Below are positions 40,540-51,439 of a stretch of 64,000 nucleotides of DNA, in pieces (the first letter of the stretch is position 1; each line of letters begins with the position of its first letter). Made by a program: the position numbers and the translations under genes. Under the pieces are notes generated by a model. That model did no database searches. It saw only the letters and a program-made list of their open reading frames with translations, and had not been told where the DNA came from. Source of the DNA: Phytophthora colocasiae (Eukaryota; Oomycota; Peronosporomycetes; Peronosporales; Peronosporaceae); the NCBI GenBank assembly GCA_018806915.1, contig JAGKQI010000047.1:1364001-1428000 (forward strand), read 5' to 3'.

Positions 40540-41092
40540 CACAGTGTGAAGGATTGATGACGTTGAACGGGACTCCCGTTACAGGAGCGACAGCGTTGAT
40601 CCTTTCGCATACTCCGGATGTTCGCAGCCTCGTCTACATGTAAAGCTGACGGAACAGTGCGGTCCGTACTGCGTTGGCCTTAAAACATAACGATCGTAAT
40701 TTGCTACATGTGCTAATGTCGTCGTCAGGGATTCGCTGCTTTCATAGCAATGCTCCATTTCGTGCCATACAAAGTTCCGCGTCGACGAACACTGAGCACA
40801 CTTTTGCGAGCGTCCACAATCGCTGGATATTCTGTCCACCTGTCTCAGTTGAAGTCTTATTGCCACACCACAACCACATAATAAGAACCCTTCGAATAGG
40901 AGGGGTGACGTCACAACAAATATCCAGTTTCACACTCACACTCCAGTTAAATCTGTTGAGTCATCCCTCCTGAACTTCTTGCACCCACGTCAATGTGTTG
41001 TCAGATTGCCACTTCCATTTTTGCCTTCATAATTCCACGAATCAATTCCCTATTTGCTCCAAACCTACGACTCGTATTGATTTCCAGCGGCC
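40540..41092. other. Intergenic region upstream of the IQM-like gene
   Basis: About 550 bp. A 111-codon minus-strand frame (40579-40914) with many Cys was considered, but it has no family signature. The last 100 bp are pyrimidine-rich leader. Confidence 0.45.
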
Positions 41093-42061
41093 ATGCTAGT
41101 CGATGTCCAGCGGGATTTACGCTTGTTGCATCTACCGGACTCTATTGAACTGGTGCAGCGCACGACGAAGAAAACCATTTCAAGTTCCATTGAGATTCAC
41201 AACTCAAATGTCGATACAGCCGCTCGTTGGCAGCAGATTCGCTCTAGAATTGGCCAGTTGACGCGTGGCATCAAGCGTATTCGACAGCAGAACGGAGAGT
41301 CTGTGTTCAACGCCTCTTTGCTGCACAAGGACTTTTGGCTTGAAGCTTTGGATCCGCAACATCGCTACGGTTTCAATCTGCGAGCGTTCCACAAGGTTTG
41401 GAAGCAGGAGATGGTAGAGCAGAAAGAAGGTTGTACTTATCGAGACACGTCTTTCTTCAATTGGCTGGATTACGGCAATGGCAAGAACTTGGATCTACCG
41501 GAATGCACTCAGCAAGAGCTACGATCAACTCGAGTGCAGTACTGCGATGCAGAGCAGCGCAAGAATTACGAACTTGAATTCGTTTCAAACGGAGAGGAAC
41601 AAGTCCGTGTGCACTATGCAACATCGGGATGTGTTGTCCACACGGACGAACGCAGCAAGTGGATCTTCGTGTTGGACCTCTCAGGACGAATGTACCTTGG
41701 TCGGAAGCGCAAAGGACGCTTCCACCACTCGAGTTTTGTCTCGGGTGCGCCGATTCTAGCGGCAGGCAAGATCATCATTAAAAATGGCGTGATTCTCGCC
41801 ATTGAACCACACAGTGGCCACTTCAAGCCGCGCCTTGAGAATCTCTTGGCTCTTTGCTCGATGCTGGTACATCACGGCGTTAACATCGACAACGTCGCCT
41901 TTATCAGACCAAAGAAATGGACTTGTGCATGGCCTTTTCCGGCACAGCCAGACCTGGAGCTTGAGGACTTTGCTGGAGCCTCAGATACAGACTACGGAGC
42001 CGATAAATCGGACTCAGAGGAGCCGCAGACGCTTCTACTTGACCTTGAAGAGGTAGAATAG
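41093..42061 (+). CDS. IQM-like protein (plant IQM C-terminal domain)
   Basis: Single exon, 322 aa. The central and C-terminal part matches the domain shared by plant IQM calmodulin-binding proteins: SFFNWLDYGNGKNLDLPEC, RSKWIFVLDLSGRMYLGRK, GRFHHSSFVSGAPILAAG, then IEPHSGHFKP and NLLALCSML. The product probably acts in the cytosol or nucleus, but its biochemical role is not defined in any lineage known to me. A clear IQ motif (IQxxxRGxxxR) is not visible, so calmodulin binding is unproven. The acidic tail ends LLLDLEEVE. It converges on the RRP8 gene with 76 bp between stops. Confidence 0.8.
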   Translation: MLVDVQRDLRLLHLPDSIELVQRTTKKTISSSIEIHNSNVDTAARWQQIRSRIGQLTRGIKRIRQQNGESVFNASLLHKDFWLEALDPQHRYGFNLRAFHKVWKQEMVEQKEGCTYRDTSFFNWLDYGNGKNLDLPECTQQELRSTRVQYCDAEQRKNYELEFVSNGEEQVRVHYATSGCVVHTDERSKWIFVLDLSGRMYLGRKRKGRFHHSSFVSGAPILAAGKIIIKNGVILAIEPHSGHFKPRLENLLALCSMLVHHGVNIDNVAFIRPKKWTCAWPFPAQPDLELEDFAGASDTDYGADKSDSEEPQTLLLDLEEVE

Positions 42062-42137
42062 ACGAAGCCTAACTAGCCAGTAGCGCTTGTATTTATCTCG
42101 GATCGAATAAATGTCCTACTACAAGTACTTGACTCGT

Positions 42138-43118
42138 CTATCGCCGCTTGTACTCACAGGCCTTAAACTCTATCGGACCAACGTTCTGAGGCTTGCGGGA
42201 CGACTTGACAAACTCGAACAGCACGAACATCTTGTTGCGTTCGTCCTTGTGCTTGCAGTCAAAGCCCATTTTACCTAGTGTCTGAACAAAACCTTCAATG
42301 CCACCGAGCGACTCGCTCTCAAAGCGGCTCTTCACCTCAGCTACCTTTAGCACACCTCCAGGCTTCAACACGCGGTACACTTCTCGCACATATTCACGAA
42401 CACTTGTCCCCATGAGAGCCAAGCAGTACACAGCAATATCGACACTGGTGTTCTTCAAAGGGACCTACATCAAAACAAAAAAATGAGCCACACAGTTCGA
42501 AGCTATACAATACCTCACGTTCACTCACATCTGCAATGTTGCATGCCGTTACTGTAGACTTCCGGGATACTAAGTCGAACGAGTGCACTTTGTTTGGCAC
42601 GCTTTCAGCCAATCTAGCATCTCCACAGCCAAAATCGGCTACCACAGCCTTCGGGTGCCGCCTAAATCAACACAAATAAAGGTTAGAGTGATCAATACAC
42701 CACAAAGTCCAACTACAGTACACAATACATACTTGACGTAGTCGATAAAGGTGTCGAGTGGGTTGGTAGGCCATTTGTCCGCCATCTCCCGGAAGCCTTG
42801 ATGGTACACGTCAAAGAGCTCTGGGTCGCTCTGGAACGTAGAAAAGGCGCTGTCTCCTGTGGTCGTGTATAACTGCTCGTTCAGCATGCGGAACTTGCCG
42901 CCGTCGATCTTACGGCGCATTTCAGCCAGTCGCTCTGCAGGTGTGAGAGCTTTATTCTTGCCTTTGCTCCTGTTCTTGCGATTATTCTGCTGCAATTTCG
43001 ACACGGCTGCAACCTGCTGCGTCTTGTGCTTCTGATGAACCTTCTTGTTACCTCCATAAGTGCCTAATTTCCCCTTGACGCCCGCTTTACCTCCTCCTTT
43101 CCTACTCTTCTTGCCCAT
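42138..43118 (-). CDS. RRP8: Ribosomal RNA-processing protein 8 (nucleolar methyltransferase)
   Basis: Exons 43118-42733, 42661-42529 and 42464-42138, with introns of 71 and 64 nt, all frames closing to 281 aa. The Lys-rich N-terminus (GKKSRKGGGKAGVKGKLG) suits nucleolar targeting. Family signature: FRMLNEQLYTTTGDSAF, DVYHQGFREMADKWP, then the SAM-binding VVADFGCGDARLAESV, VHSFDLVS, NIADVPL across an intron, DIAVYCLALMGT and LKVAEVKSRF. RRP8 methylates adenine N1 in large-subunit rRNA and takes part in pre-rRNA processing. The second intron uses the GTGAGT donor; the alternative donor a few codons later would disrupt NIADVPLKN. Confidence 0.93.
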
Positions 43119-43603
43119 GATGACACAATAATGTAGAACTGGACGAGAACAATCGTTATCCTATTGGATAAAATATTTGATCTCTTATTTTGTGTAACAC
43201 TTGTGTAAGGTGTGAAGTTGAAGTGCCTAAAGTGCTTGCAACGTCAAAGGCTCTCTCCTTCTCGATGTGACGCAATCTGAGCATAGGATACAGAGCGTTT
43301 TTCATCGTCGTGAGTCCCACGGAAAGGGTCTCGTGCAAGACGCGTGCCCTGCACCACCAGAAGCCTGTGATTGGCGGTTGGCGGCATCAATGCGTTGATT
43401 TGACTGGCCGTTGAAGCCCAGAGGGAAAGACTCGCGTGGGTTTGTTGACCCCATGCGCGTGGCTGCACCATCGGGATCGCCCGCGATCCAGAGGAGGCGT
43501 GTGCCTGCAGGGAAGCAAATAAATTGACAGCTTCTGGCCTGCCATGTCAAATGTATCAAACCACATCTCAATTGACTCTCTTGTACTCAAGTCGTTGTAA
43601 ATT
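43119..43603. other. Divergent intergenic region, RRP8 and zinc-cluster gene
   Basis: About 480 bp between two start codons facing away. Open frames on the minus strand (43244-43571) look partly protein-like but have no recognised domain or start. Treated as promoter and leader sequence. Confidence 0.45.
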
Positions 43604-44389
43604 ATGAGCGTTAAAGCCGACATCTCGTTCCTACTGAACCCTCAATGTTCGGAGGATCTGCGTCTAAAGATGACGACACCTACGTCTCCTTCTCCTTCGT
43701 TCCAACGGCTGATGGCTCTGGCGCAAAGTCCAGAAGCGACGTCTACTTCATCGTCTTTGTTACTTCTGAGCTCGTGTATTGCACCGTTGGAGAAACTGAA
43801 CGCCTACAAGAAGACGGACATACCGCAACTGTCACTATCTGCTCTGTGTGAAGCTAGCAGTGCCAGTAGCAGTGGTGATTCATCCAGTGGAAGTGACGAA
43901 GAAGCAGAAGCTCAAGCAGTCGAAGTAAAACCGACTCCACGAGTTGTTAAACCGAAGGATAAAGCGAAGACGACACGGAAGCGTATCAGGAAGAACCGTA
44001 ACCCACCGTGTCAAGTAGAAGGATGCAAGAACATCGCTGTTTCTCGAGGTTGTTGTGTACGTCATGGTGGTGGATCGCGATGCAAGATTGAAGGTTGTCC
44101 GAACCGCGCAAAGCTCTACAAGCTCTGCTTCCAGCACGGAGGCTTCAAGACATGCGCTACAGAAGGCTGTACGCGCAAATCGAAGCGTTACGGTCACTGC
44201 TGGTCGCATGGAGGAGGCCGAATCTGCATCATCCCTGATTGCGATAAGGTATCGACCCAGGGCGGACTGTGCTGGGCACATGGAGGCGGCAATCGATGCA
44301 AACTGGAGGGATGCACACGCCGCTCGTACCAGAAATACGGCTACTATTGTGTTGACCACGTGTGCCTCAATAAAGAAGACAAGGCATGA
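43604..44389 (+). CDS. WRKY19-like zinc-cluster protein with five tandem Cys/His units
   Basis: Single exon, 261 aa. The N-terminal half is Ser-rich with a basic stretch KTTRKRIRKNRN (probable nuclear signal). The C-terminal half is five units of about 24-25 residues of the form C-x4-C-x(6-9)-C-x2-HGGG (CQVEGCKN...CVRHGGG, CKIEGCPN...CFQHGGF, CATEGCTR...CWSHGGG, CIIPDCDK...CWAHGGG, CKLEGCTR...CVDH). These match the zinc repeats at the start of plant WRKY19-type proteins, which are abundant in oomycetes. No WRKY domain is present. DNA or RNA binding is likely but not shown. Confidence 0.8.
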   Translation: MSVKADISFLLNPQCSEDLRLKMTTPTSPSPSFQRLMALAQSPEATSTSSSLLLLSSCIAPLEKLNAYKKTDIPQLSLSALCEASSASSSGDSSSGSDEEAEAQAVEVKPTPRVVKPKDKAKTTRKRIRKNRNPPCQVEGCKNIAVSRGCCVRHGGGSRCKIEGCPNRAKLYKLCFQHGGFKTCATEGCTRKSKRYGHCWSHGGGRICIIPDCDKVSTQGGLCWAHGGGNRCKLEGCTRRSYQKYGYYCVDHVCLNKEDKA

Positions 44390-44518
44390 AGAAATATCAT
44401 AGCCATAACCATATTATTGCGAAGAAATTAACATGTAACCAGAAGAAAGTAAACTGCCAAGGTTAGACCCCTTATTTTAGTTGAGTTTAGCAACAGTTAA
44501 ACTTATCCTTGACTCAAG

Positions 44519-45654
44519 ATGATGATCTTGGATAGTGTTTCGGAGAAGCTCCGTTCGAAACATGTGCGGACACTTGAGTTACTTCAGAAGACATTGGACG
44601 AGAATGCCGAGCTGCGTGAGCGAGTATCCAAGTTGCAAAAGGTGCGAAGTTGCAGTTCTTGTCTCTTTGCAAAAACTAGCTAACAGTGTCAATTTAGGGA
44701 ACACTCCATCTCGGTCAGGGATTACCACGGTCAAATCCCTCCTTGGACGAGATGGAGAAGCTTAAAGAAGAGCACGCTAAACAATTGCAACAAGTGGAAG
44801 AAGCCGCAAAAGTGAAGCTGGCAGAGCAGATTAACGCCACCGAAACACTCGCAGCGGCGAACAGCAAACTGAAAAACGACATGATTACGATGGATGTCGC
44901 TCTGCGTGATGCACGTTCCAGACTCAAACAGGAGCGAGAGGCTTGGAATGGGGAGAAGGCACAGCTAGAAGCTACGATCACCGAAGCGACCAAGACGCAG
45001 CCACCTGCAAGTCCGTCTCGAGTTAAGCACAAACAGCCACAAACTGAAGTATTGATCGAGGAAGAGAAATCCAACCAACACCTTGAAGTGGAACTCGAAC
45101 TGAGTCGTCAAGCTTGTGCAAATGCTGATGTTGAGCGTCGATTTGCAGAGGCTCAACTGATCGAAGCGAAAATGGATTTTGCACGAGTAACAAGTGAAGT
45201 TGCATCCCAACGAGAACAACTCGTAGCTTTACAAGCGCAACTTGTTGCCACCCAAGAACTGCACAAAACACAGTCCAATGAGCTGAAAACGCTACGTGAA
45301 CGGAATCGGAGCTTGGAAACCAAGTCACCGAAAGAACGACCGTCATCTGCAGCCAAGCTACTGCTTCATCAGAAGACGTTGCTAGCACAACTGCACGATT
45401 CCGAAGAGCGCTGCACGAAACTTGAGCTGGATCATAGCGCCGTGCAGTCCCAACTCGCTAGGTTACAGCAACAACTCGCCAACGAAATAGCACAGCGCAA
45501 AGCGGATACAGCGGATGCAGGTATCTTCGCAATCCACGTAGAACTTAAACGAGAAAACTTTCAGTTGCGAGCACAAGTGGAGGAGCTCAAAGCGATACAG
45601 AAACGCTTTCTCACAACTGCCAAGAAGAAAACCATGAGCTTCCCGTCACTCTAA
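44519..45654 (+). CDS. Coiled-coil protein
   Basis: Exons 44519-44641 and 44698-45654 with a 56-nt GT-AG intron (CTAAC branch-like word) give 359 aa. Nearly the whole protein is heptad-like and rich in Glu, Gln, Leu, Ala and Lys: EKLKEEHAKQLQQVEEAAK, ASQREQLVALQAQLVATQEL and QLARLQQQLANEIAQRK. A short Pro/Ser linker occurs near residue 135. No catalytic domain, signal peptide or membrane segment. It could be a cytoskeletal, vesicle-tether or centrosomal scaffold; sequence alone does not decide. It converges on the transporter gene. Confidence 0.75.
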
Positions 45655-45770
45655 GAATGCAGCACGATTCTTCTCTTTTCGTCAACGCCCACATCAACTC
45701 TTTGATTGCTCTATTATCTTGCCCCCAGCATTGCTATTCACTGCTGTGCATTGTGACAAAACCAGCTTCA

Positions 45771-47328
45771 CTAAGTCTCGAGCGATCCGTACGTGTGTCC
45801 AGCGGGATCAATGCGTCGCCGAGTCTCTGCGTCAGAAAGAGGCTGGTATTCGGTCATGAACTCACGTCGGACACGGTCGCGGTCGTTAGCATTTGGCGTC
45901 CGACGAGCAATCTCCGCAGCTTTCATGGCGTTGCGCGTGATCAATGGCGAACGAGAGAATGTAGATGCAGTGAGAGCCTCCGGCGTACGAATCGGTGTCA
46001 CTGCTTCCTCCAGCGGCTCCAGGTACACAAAACCTGGTAGACGCAGCGTACCATTGTACACCGCAGTACCCAATAACAACGTGATCATGCCAGCAAGCTG
46101 CAACCAGCTCCAAATCGTCCAACGTTCACCGAATTGGCCTTGTGTGAAGAAGTAAAACAGCATCAAATCCGCCCCCCAGACCGTAATGGGACGGAAATTG
46201 TCCAAAATTGCATGCCAGATCGAGTTCAACAGGTATGTGACGGACACAGCGAACACGTTGTATCCGAGAATGACCAACAAGTAGATGAGCACGACCATTT
46301 GAGCCAGGCCACTGTTCATGAGCATCTCATAAGCATCATCAAACCTCTCGTTCGAGCCTAAATCGTTGCCTGGCACGAAATAGGCCACCGGATAAACGAC
46401 AAGAGTAGTGAGGATAATTCCCCAGACACCTTCCATGCCCACAACCACAAGAGGAGGTGCACTATCGCCTTCGTCCATGATTTTTTCCTCGAAAACGTAC
46501 TGAACTGCTTGAATTGCGCAACTCAGCACGACCATAAAGACTCCGAAGGCTGGGTGCTGGTTGGTAGCGTTGTTGTCTTGACTGTCGGAGTCTGCCAAAC
46601 TAGTGGCACCGACCATCAAGGCTGCCAACATGTTCATACCAATGCCGATCCACATGTAACTGCGAAGACGGTCCTTGAGCACGAACACCTTGAGCAAAGC
46701 CACAAAGATGATGACTGTGCACTTCATGAGCTGAAAGACACTGACAGTGACATAGAGGAGACCCAAATTGGCCACAAATGTTGCCAACAGGTCGAAAGCT
46801 GCAGGAAGTGCCAGCAAGAAGTACATTTTGCGTGGGATGCGGTACCGGTATTTCACTAATTGACAATCATCAGACAAAATTTTAGTTTCGGAAATGAAAA
46901 AAAAAAAATGTTTAGGTAATTTCGCAACGTACTGCCATTGCGGTTGTTGCGTCTCCACTGCTTCTCTACATGGTAGTGGTAGGCCCAGTGGATGGGGAGT
47001 GCGAATACCATGGCGAAGAACATGAGCCACGTCTGGAAGATGGGCTTCTCGAACTTCTTCACCTCTCCGTCAAGGCCAACTGAGTCCACACCATACAGGA
47101 TCTGGCAACAAATAGGGATAAAGTTTAGGCTAAGTGCTAAAGTGACAATATTTTATCTAAACGCACCTTGCCAGTTCTAGTTTAGGTAATCAAGGCAAAT
47201 AAGACAAGTGGCAGCTGTTAGTTCAATGCAAAAGGGGGAAATAAAGCAACAATAACATACAGAGTGGTGCCTGTGCCGGTGATCAGGCCCATGCCGAAAA
47301 CCAGTGCTTCTCGCGTGCCACACGACAT
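45771..47328 (-). CDS. SLC35F6-like membrane transporter (drug/metabolite transporter superfamily)
   Basis: Exons 47328-47257, 47101-46933 and 46855-45771, introns 155 and 77 nt, giving 441 aa. The first donor is GTTATT, needed to keep phase; a neighbouring GTATG does not fit the frame. About ten hydrophobic segments span EALVFGMGLITGTGTTL to AGMITLLLGTAVYNGTL. Typical DMT features include FQLMKCTVIIFVALLKVFVLKDRL, GVFMVVLSCAIQAVQYVFEEKIM and GMEGVWGIILTTLVVYP. The QYVFEEK segment and overall order resemble SLC35F6, a lysosomal or Golgi protein whose substrate is unsettled. The cytosolic tail is Arg/Pro-rich and carries SLET at the end. Confidence 0.88.
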
Positions 47329-47732
47329 GGCTGCTTGTTGCTAAGGCTCGACTGACTTGTGTCTCTCACGGTCGGATCGATAATGAGGTCCTTGAAAAAA
47401 AGAAAGCAGCAAAGATACCTTTGCAAGAGATCCTTGATTTTTAACCAATCATCGGAGGTTCAAGATAAGAGTAATAGGACAGAAGTTGATTTGGCAATAC
47501 AAAAGAAAAGTGAATCACTAGAATCAGGTGTGCTAAAGTACCAACTATTCGCAGATTATGTGCTGATCAACAAAATGTGACGTGAAGTATGAATGACTGG
47601 CGGAGAGAAGATGGAACTTGCACCGGCATGGCATACATTACCATCCAACTTCTACATTCACGATGAATAGTATCAGAGTCATGCCAGCAATTCGTCGTCG
47701 GTTTGTAAGATGCAAGTTGAAGTTGCCTTTAA
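47329..47732. other. Intergenic region
   Basis: About 400 bp between the transporter start and the 3' end of the IQ/C2 gene. A short plus-strand frame (47359-47580) has no domain; no other feature seen. Confidence 0.5.
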
Positions 47733-49766
47733 CTACCTATTATCAATTTGTTCTGTTGGTTCTATAACTTTTACCTGCTCCTCGATAAAACTCCTCAACA
47801 TTGACGCATATATCTGCCCCGAGGAATCACTCGTAAGCTTTTTCCAAAGCCCCGTGACAGCAGCTTCTGAAATGACACTACAAACCTCAATTTCGCTGCT
47901 ACCTCGACTCGGTGGCTGCTCTGATTGTGCACTAACTTCCGCATCTCCTCGACGAGCTTGAGCTTGGTTCTCGATAGTAGCCACAAACTTCTTCCTCTCT
48001 TTTTGGTGCTTGAAATGTATCAGTGACGCTGTTTCTCGAGTGACACCACACCGTTCATACATCGCATTTTCAAGTGTTGCCAACCTTTGAGCAGTCGCTG
48101 CGTCGATGAAAGCTCCAGGCTTTGGAGTGATAATTGAGTCAACATTCATTCCCGTGCTATCACAAACGTTGGGTGTGGTTGAAGTACGTGATGCTTTGCT
48201 GGAGCGCAAAGACTTCGACGGTTTGGCTCCAACACCGGAATTCCCCAGAGTGCTGCCATTCGTGGGCAAATTACTATCAGTTTTTGATGCAACACCAGAC
48301 CAATCCAATTTGTGGAAAACCACTTTGTACGGCTTGCGCTTCAGGAAGTTTTTAGGGGGAGTTCGCGATGAGTTTTCTTTCATTTCAGCTGGTTGTTCTT
48401 CCATTGGTGGTGGGTTCCGGACAGCTTTGTCAGCTTTACTTTTCAATTGTCTCCGTGGTGGAAAAGGGCGTCGACCTGGTTTAACTGGTTTGGGCAAGTC
48501 CACATTATCACTAGGCTCCGAAGAAGCCACAGAAGAGGGAGAAGACGGTGGAGATAGTGCTTCAGCGCGAGGTATTCTATCAGTTATTGCACTGTCTTGC
48601 GAATGAATCGCAGGCTGAAACTTTTCGGACTTGCCCCTTGCTTGACCCCGTTCAAAAGCTTTTCTTGCTGGTTTTCTCTGAGCAGTTGCAGGCTTTTTAA
48701 CTCTTCGTGTTACTGGTTTCTTGCGCTCTAACTCTACCTGAGTCTCGTCATTTTTGCTTGTCGTATTCACGTACGGAATCATCACGGCGGTATCGGACGT
48801 TGTTTGCCGCATCAAATAGCACACACTAACACGAAGATCACCTCGAACTATATGTCCACTAAATGCTTTCTCCAGAGGGAACCATCGGCATAAAGCATAT
48901 TCTGTAGCGAATGGTGTCTCGAGCAGGGACATTGGAATTTCCACGACACCCAACATGCTCGCATTGCTTCCACCAATGTCCTTCACTATAACTGTAGCGA
49001 TCAATTCATCGATAACACTTTGAGGAGAAGCAAGTCCATGCGCTAACCCGTTATCCAGGTCCAATGAGAAACGAAGACAATAATTGCAGAGGGGAATTTC
49101 TGTCTTGTGGTCTTGGACACTCGAAACAAATTGCCGAGCTGGTTCAACCCTTGATACCACCACAGATTGGCGCTTCAATAACATTTCAATCTCTAGACAA
49201 TTCTCGTCTAAGGAGGAATACAACGCTAGATCACGAGCACCAACCACTTGAATCACAAGTTCGTAAGGAGGGAGAATCCGAGGTAACTCAATCGTAATGG
49301 CATCAACTTTCACTGGGGGAATCTCAACTGTTGCTTTTAAAGCCACAACTTGGTTCTCAAACATTATAGGAATCAAAACGGACGTAGACAGCAGCTCCTC
49401 CTCATTTTCAGCAACTTTGTCTCGTGAATATTGACGACGACGAACAAATTTTTGAATTCTAGTGGCTGACCGATTTCGCTCAGCTTTTGCAGCTTCACGA
49501 GCAATAGCTAACTGTTTCTGTTCGTTGGCCAAGATTCGATTTATACCCTCATACTCGTTGTGCTTTGGCACGTCCAGATGTGGTTCATTTCGTCTTCGCC
49601 TTTGATTAATTTCATCACCAATTGTCTCTAAAAAATGCTGGAGATGCACTCGTAGCAATTTCTGCTTCGTGGCTTGCGTCCGTCCCGCTAGTCGCGAGTT
49701 AATTTCCCTCCTCTTTCGCGTCTTGAATGCCTCATACGTCTCGCCAGCTACATCGTTCTTATCCAT
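47733..49766 (-). CDS. IQ-motif and C2-like domain protein, function unknown
   Basis: Single exon, 677 aa from ATG 49766. Residues 1-100 are charged and helical. An IQ motif follows at about 101-113 (ATRIQKFVRRRQY), a likely calmodulin-type light-chain site. Residues about 165-330 alternate hydrophobic strands (YELVIQVVGARDLALYSS, IDELIATVIVKDIG, MLGVVEIPMSLLE, DLRVSVCYLM), which fits a C2-like beta sandwich. The rest is basic and Pro/Ser-rich, ending in another helical region with SEAAVTGLWKKLTSDS. The combination recalls flagellar or cytoskeletal C2 proteins, but the match is only structural in feel. It is divergent from the EAPP gene over 117 bp. Confidence 0.65.
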   Translation of the reverse strand: MDKNDVAGETYEAFKTRKRREINSRLAGRTQATKQKLLRVHLQHFLETIGDEINQRRRRNEPHLDVPKHNEYEGINRILANEQKQLAIAREAAKAERNRSATRIQKFVRRRQYSRDKVAENEEELLSTSVLIPIMFENQVVALKATVEIPPVKVDAITIELPRILPPYELVIQVVGARDLALYSSLDENCLEIEMLLKRQSVVVSRVEPARQFVSSVQDHKTEIPLCNYCLRFSLDLDNGLAHGLASPQSVIDELIATVIVKDIGGSNASMLGVVEIPMSLLETPFATEYALCRWFPLEKAFSGHIVRGDLRVSVCYLMRQTTSDTAVMIPYVNTTSKNDETQVELERKKPVTRRVKKPATAQRKPARKAFERGQARGKSEKFQPAIHSQDSAITDRIPRAEALSPPSSPSSVASSEPSDNVDLPKPVKPGRRPFPPRRQLKSKADKAVRNPPPMEEQPAEMKENSSRTPPKNFLKRKPYKVVFHKLDWSGVASKTDSNLPTNGSTLGNSGVGAKPSKSLRSSKASRTSTTPNVCDSTGMNVDSIITPKPGAFIDAATAQRLATLENAMYERCGVTRETASLIHFKHQKERKKFVATIENQAQARRGDAEVSAQSEQPPSRGSSEIEVCSVISEAAVTGLWKKLTSDSSGQIYASMLRSFIEEQVKVIEPTEQIDNR

Positions 49767-49883
49767 GACCACACGTAGCCATCTACGACTCTTGGCTACA
49801 TAACAGTTACAAACACTTCAACTTCATAAACCTTTCTACAAGCATATTAAGCTCAATGAAGTTCATTAGGTTTTTCATTCATC
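49767..49883. promoter_or_regulatory. Short bidirectional promoter region
   Basis: Only 117 bp separate the two start codons. TTCATTAGGTTTTTCATTC before the EAPP start is initiator-like. Both genes must share control elements here or reach into each other. Confidence 0.45.
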
Positions 49884-51084
49884 ATGTACCAACAGCGTCA
49901 TGGAGCCAACGACGTAGCCTTCTCGGCCTGTAGCGCCGACACTGAGGACTATTTCGCCTTCCTACCCAGTGATGAATCAATGAGCGATGTTGAAGATGTC
50001 CCAGAACCTCCGGTAGCAGCGAAATACAGCGATCCGGTGGAGGAATTGTCCTCAGTATTCGCGTCCTCGAGTTCCATTGGCTCCTCTAAGGTTTTAACGC
50101 CCATTGGCAGCTTAAACGGCAGTAGATCAACACCTAAGCAGAGTAAAAAGCAGGTTAAAACACGATCTCCTGGAGTATTTGATCTTGGAGGTGGTGAGGA
50201 GCTGAAGGTCTCACCGCGAGCGCTCGAGCAACATAATGTCAGAAGAACGCAGCTCCAAGAAGCTCTGGATGCTGCAAACAGAGGAGTAAACGATAAAGAC
50301 TATGGAGAAGCTCCATTCCGGTTCATTACACAGCACAAGAGAGTTGTAAGGTTTGCAGACGAGATGGAAGTGGACGTATCTGGTGCGTCACCTTCTCCGG
50401 TGGTCGAACGAGTCCAAGGTCACGCACCGGAGAAGAAAGGTTTAGGCAGACGACGACCTGCAAAGCAAGAGGACTCGGACGATTCTGATGAAGAAGACAA
50501 GGCTGTTGAACCGGACCCGCTGTATGACGAACAACTTGATGCAAAAGACGAGCAGTGGGTGCAGACGAACTTACGTGAGTTGTTCATTGTTGTATTTTGA
50601 AGTGGTTGATGGTACTGAGAGGTTTGCTGAAATTGGTGCAGGTGGACAACGTGCAAAACCTGAGACGGACGCTACGCTTTGTTGTCCATGCTGCTTCGTT
50701 ACAGTTTGTATGGTTTGTGAAAGGTAGCGTTCTCTTGCTGTGATGTTACTTTTGCGATAATGCTAATGGGAAATGCGTTGCAGACACGCGACTTACACGA
50801 ACCAGTATCGGTCGACTGCAGCGATCAATTGCCGTGTCAAGAGAGAAGAAATTCTGACGTACACGTTGAGTGAAGGAGGTCGCGTGGCAGATTCTCAGCC
50901 ATTCCACAAGCGGCAAAATCTGGTTACAGGCAACATATCAATGACCACAGGCCAACAAATCGCTCAACTGCTGCAAGAAGACGAGTTTTACCCAGTGTCG
51001 TGCTCGGACTGCGGCACAATGGTCGGCGTCTTCGACAACCACCAACAATACCACTTCTTCAACGCCTTACCCAGCAACTGCTAG
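49884..51084 (+). CDS. E2F-associated phosphoprotein (EAPP) family
   Basis: Exons 49884-50574, 50642-50723 and 50784-51084, introns 67 and 60 nt, total 357 aa. The N-terminal two thirds are acidic, Ser-rich and variable. The conserved C-terminus starts DPLYDEQLDAKDEQWVQTNLRG, continues with the Cys-rich segment TLCCPCCFVTVCMVCERH, HATYTNQYRSTAAINCRV, and ends YPVSCSDCGTMVGVFDNHQQYHFFNALPS. In animals EAPP binds E2F factors and affects cell-cycle transcription; the Cys pairs probably bind zinc. Both introns fall within the conserved part and restore the family sequence exactly. Confidence 0.9.
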
Positions 51085-51439
51085 TCATCTTGGTGCCTAA
51101 CAATAATGTTATATGATTACAGGAGGACTCCTCTTGAGTATTGTGTTTGCCCTAGTTATCACCATGCTTTTAGAATGGCAGTCGATGCTCATAAGTCAGC
51201 GCTCGCATCGTTTTTTCGACTTTTGCTTGGATCACTATACATTTCATGCACTCACGAGTCTGTGAGTGCTGATTGTTTTACTTCGCACACTAGGTCGCAA
51301 GGTCGCTCCTCCAGCCAGACTCCCTGTAAGGAACTCGCCAGAGTCGCTTGCCGCATGCTGCTTCGCTGTTATCTGCTTTTTCGTTGGTTTTCAGGATTTT
51401 CCACACTCGATGTCCATGGACTCACGCCACGACCAGCTG
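51085..51439. other. Intergenic region between convergent genes
   Basis: About 355 bp of 3' sequence of EAPP and the kinase gene; nothing else recognised. Confidence 0.5.

Noticed and set aside
40579..40914. Cys-rich 111-codon minus-strand ORF
   Set aside because: No signal peptide or recognisable cysteine pattern; directly beside the LTR insertion.
43244..43571. Minus-strand ORFs between RRP8 and the zinc-cluster gene
   Set aside because: No initiator, domain or splice partner could be supported; the space is expected to be promoter.
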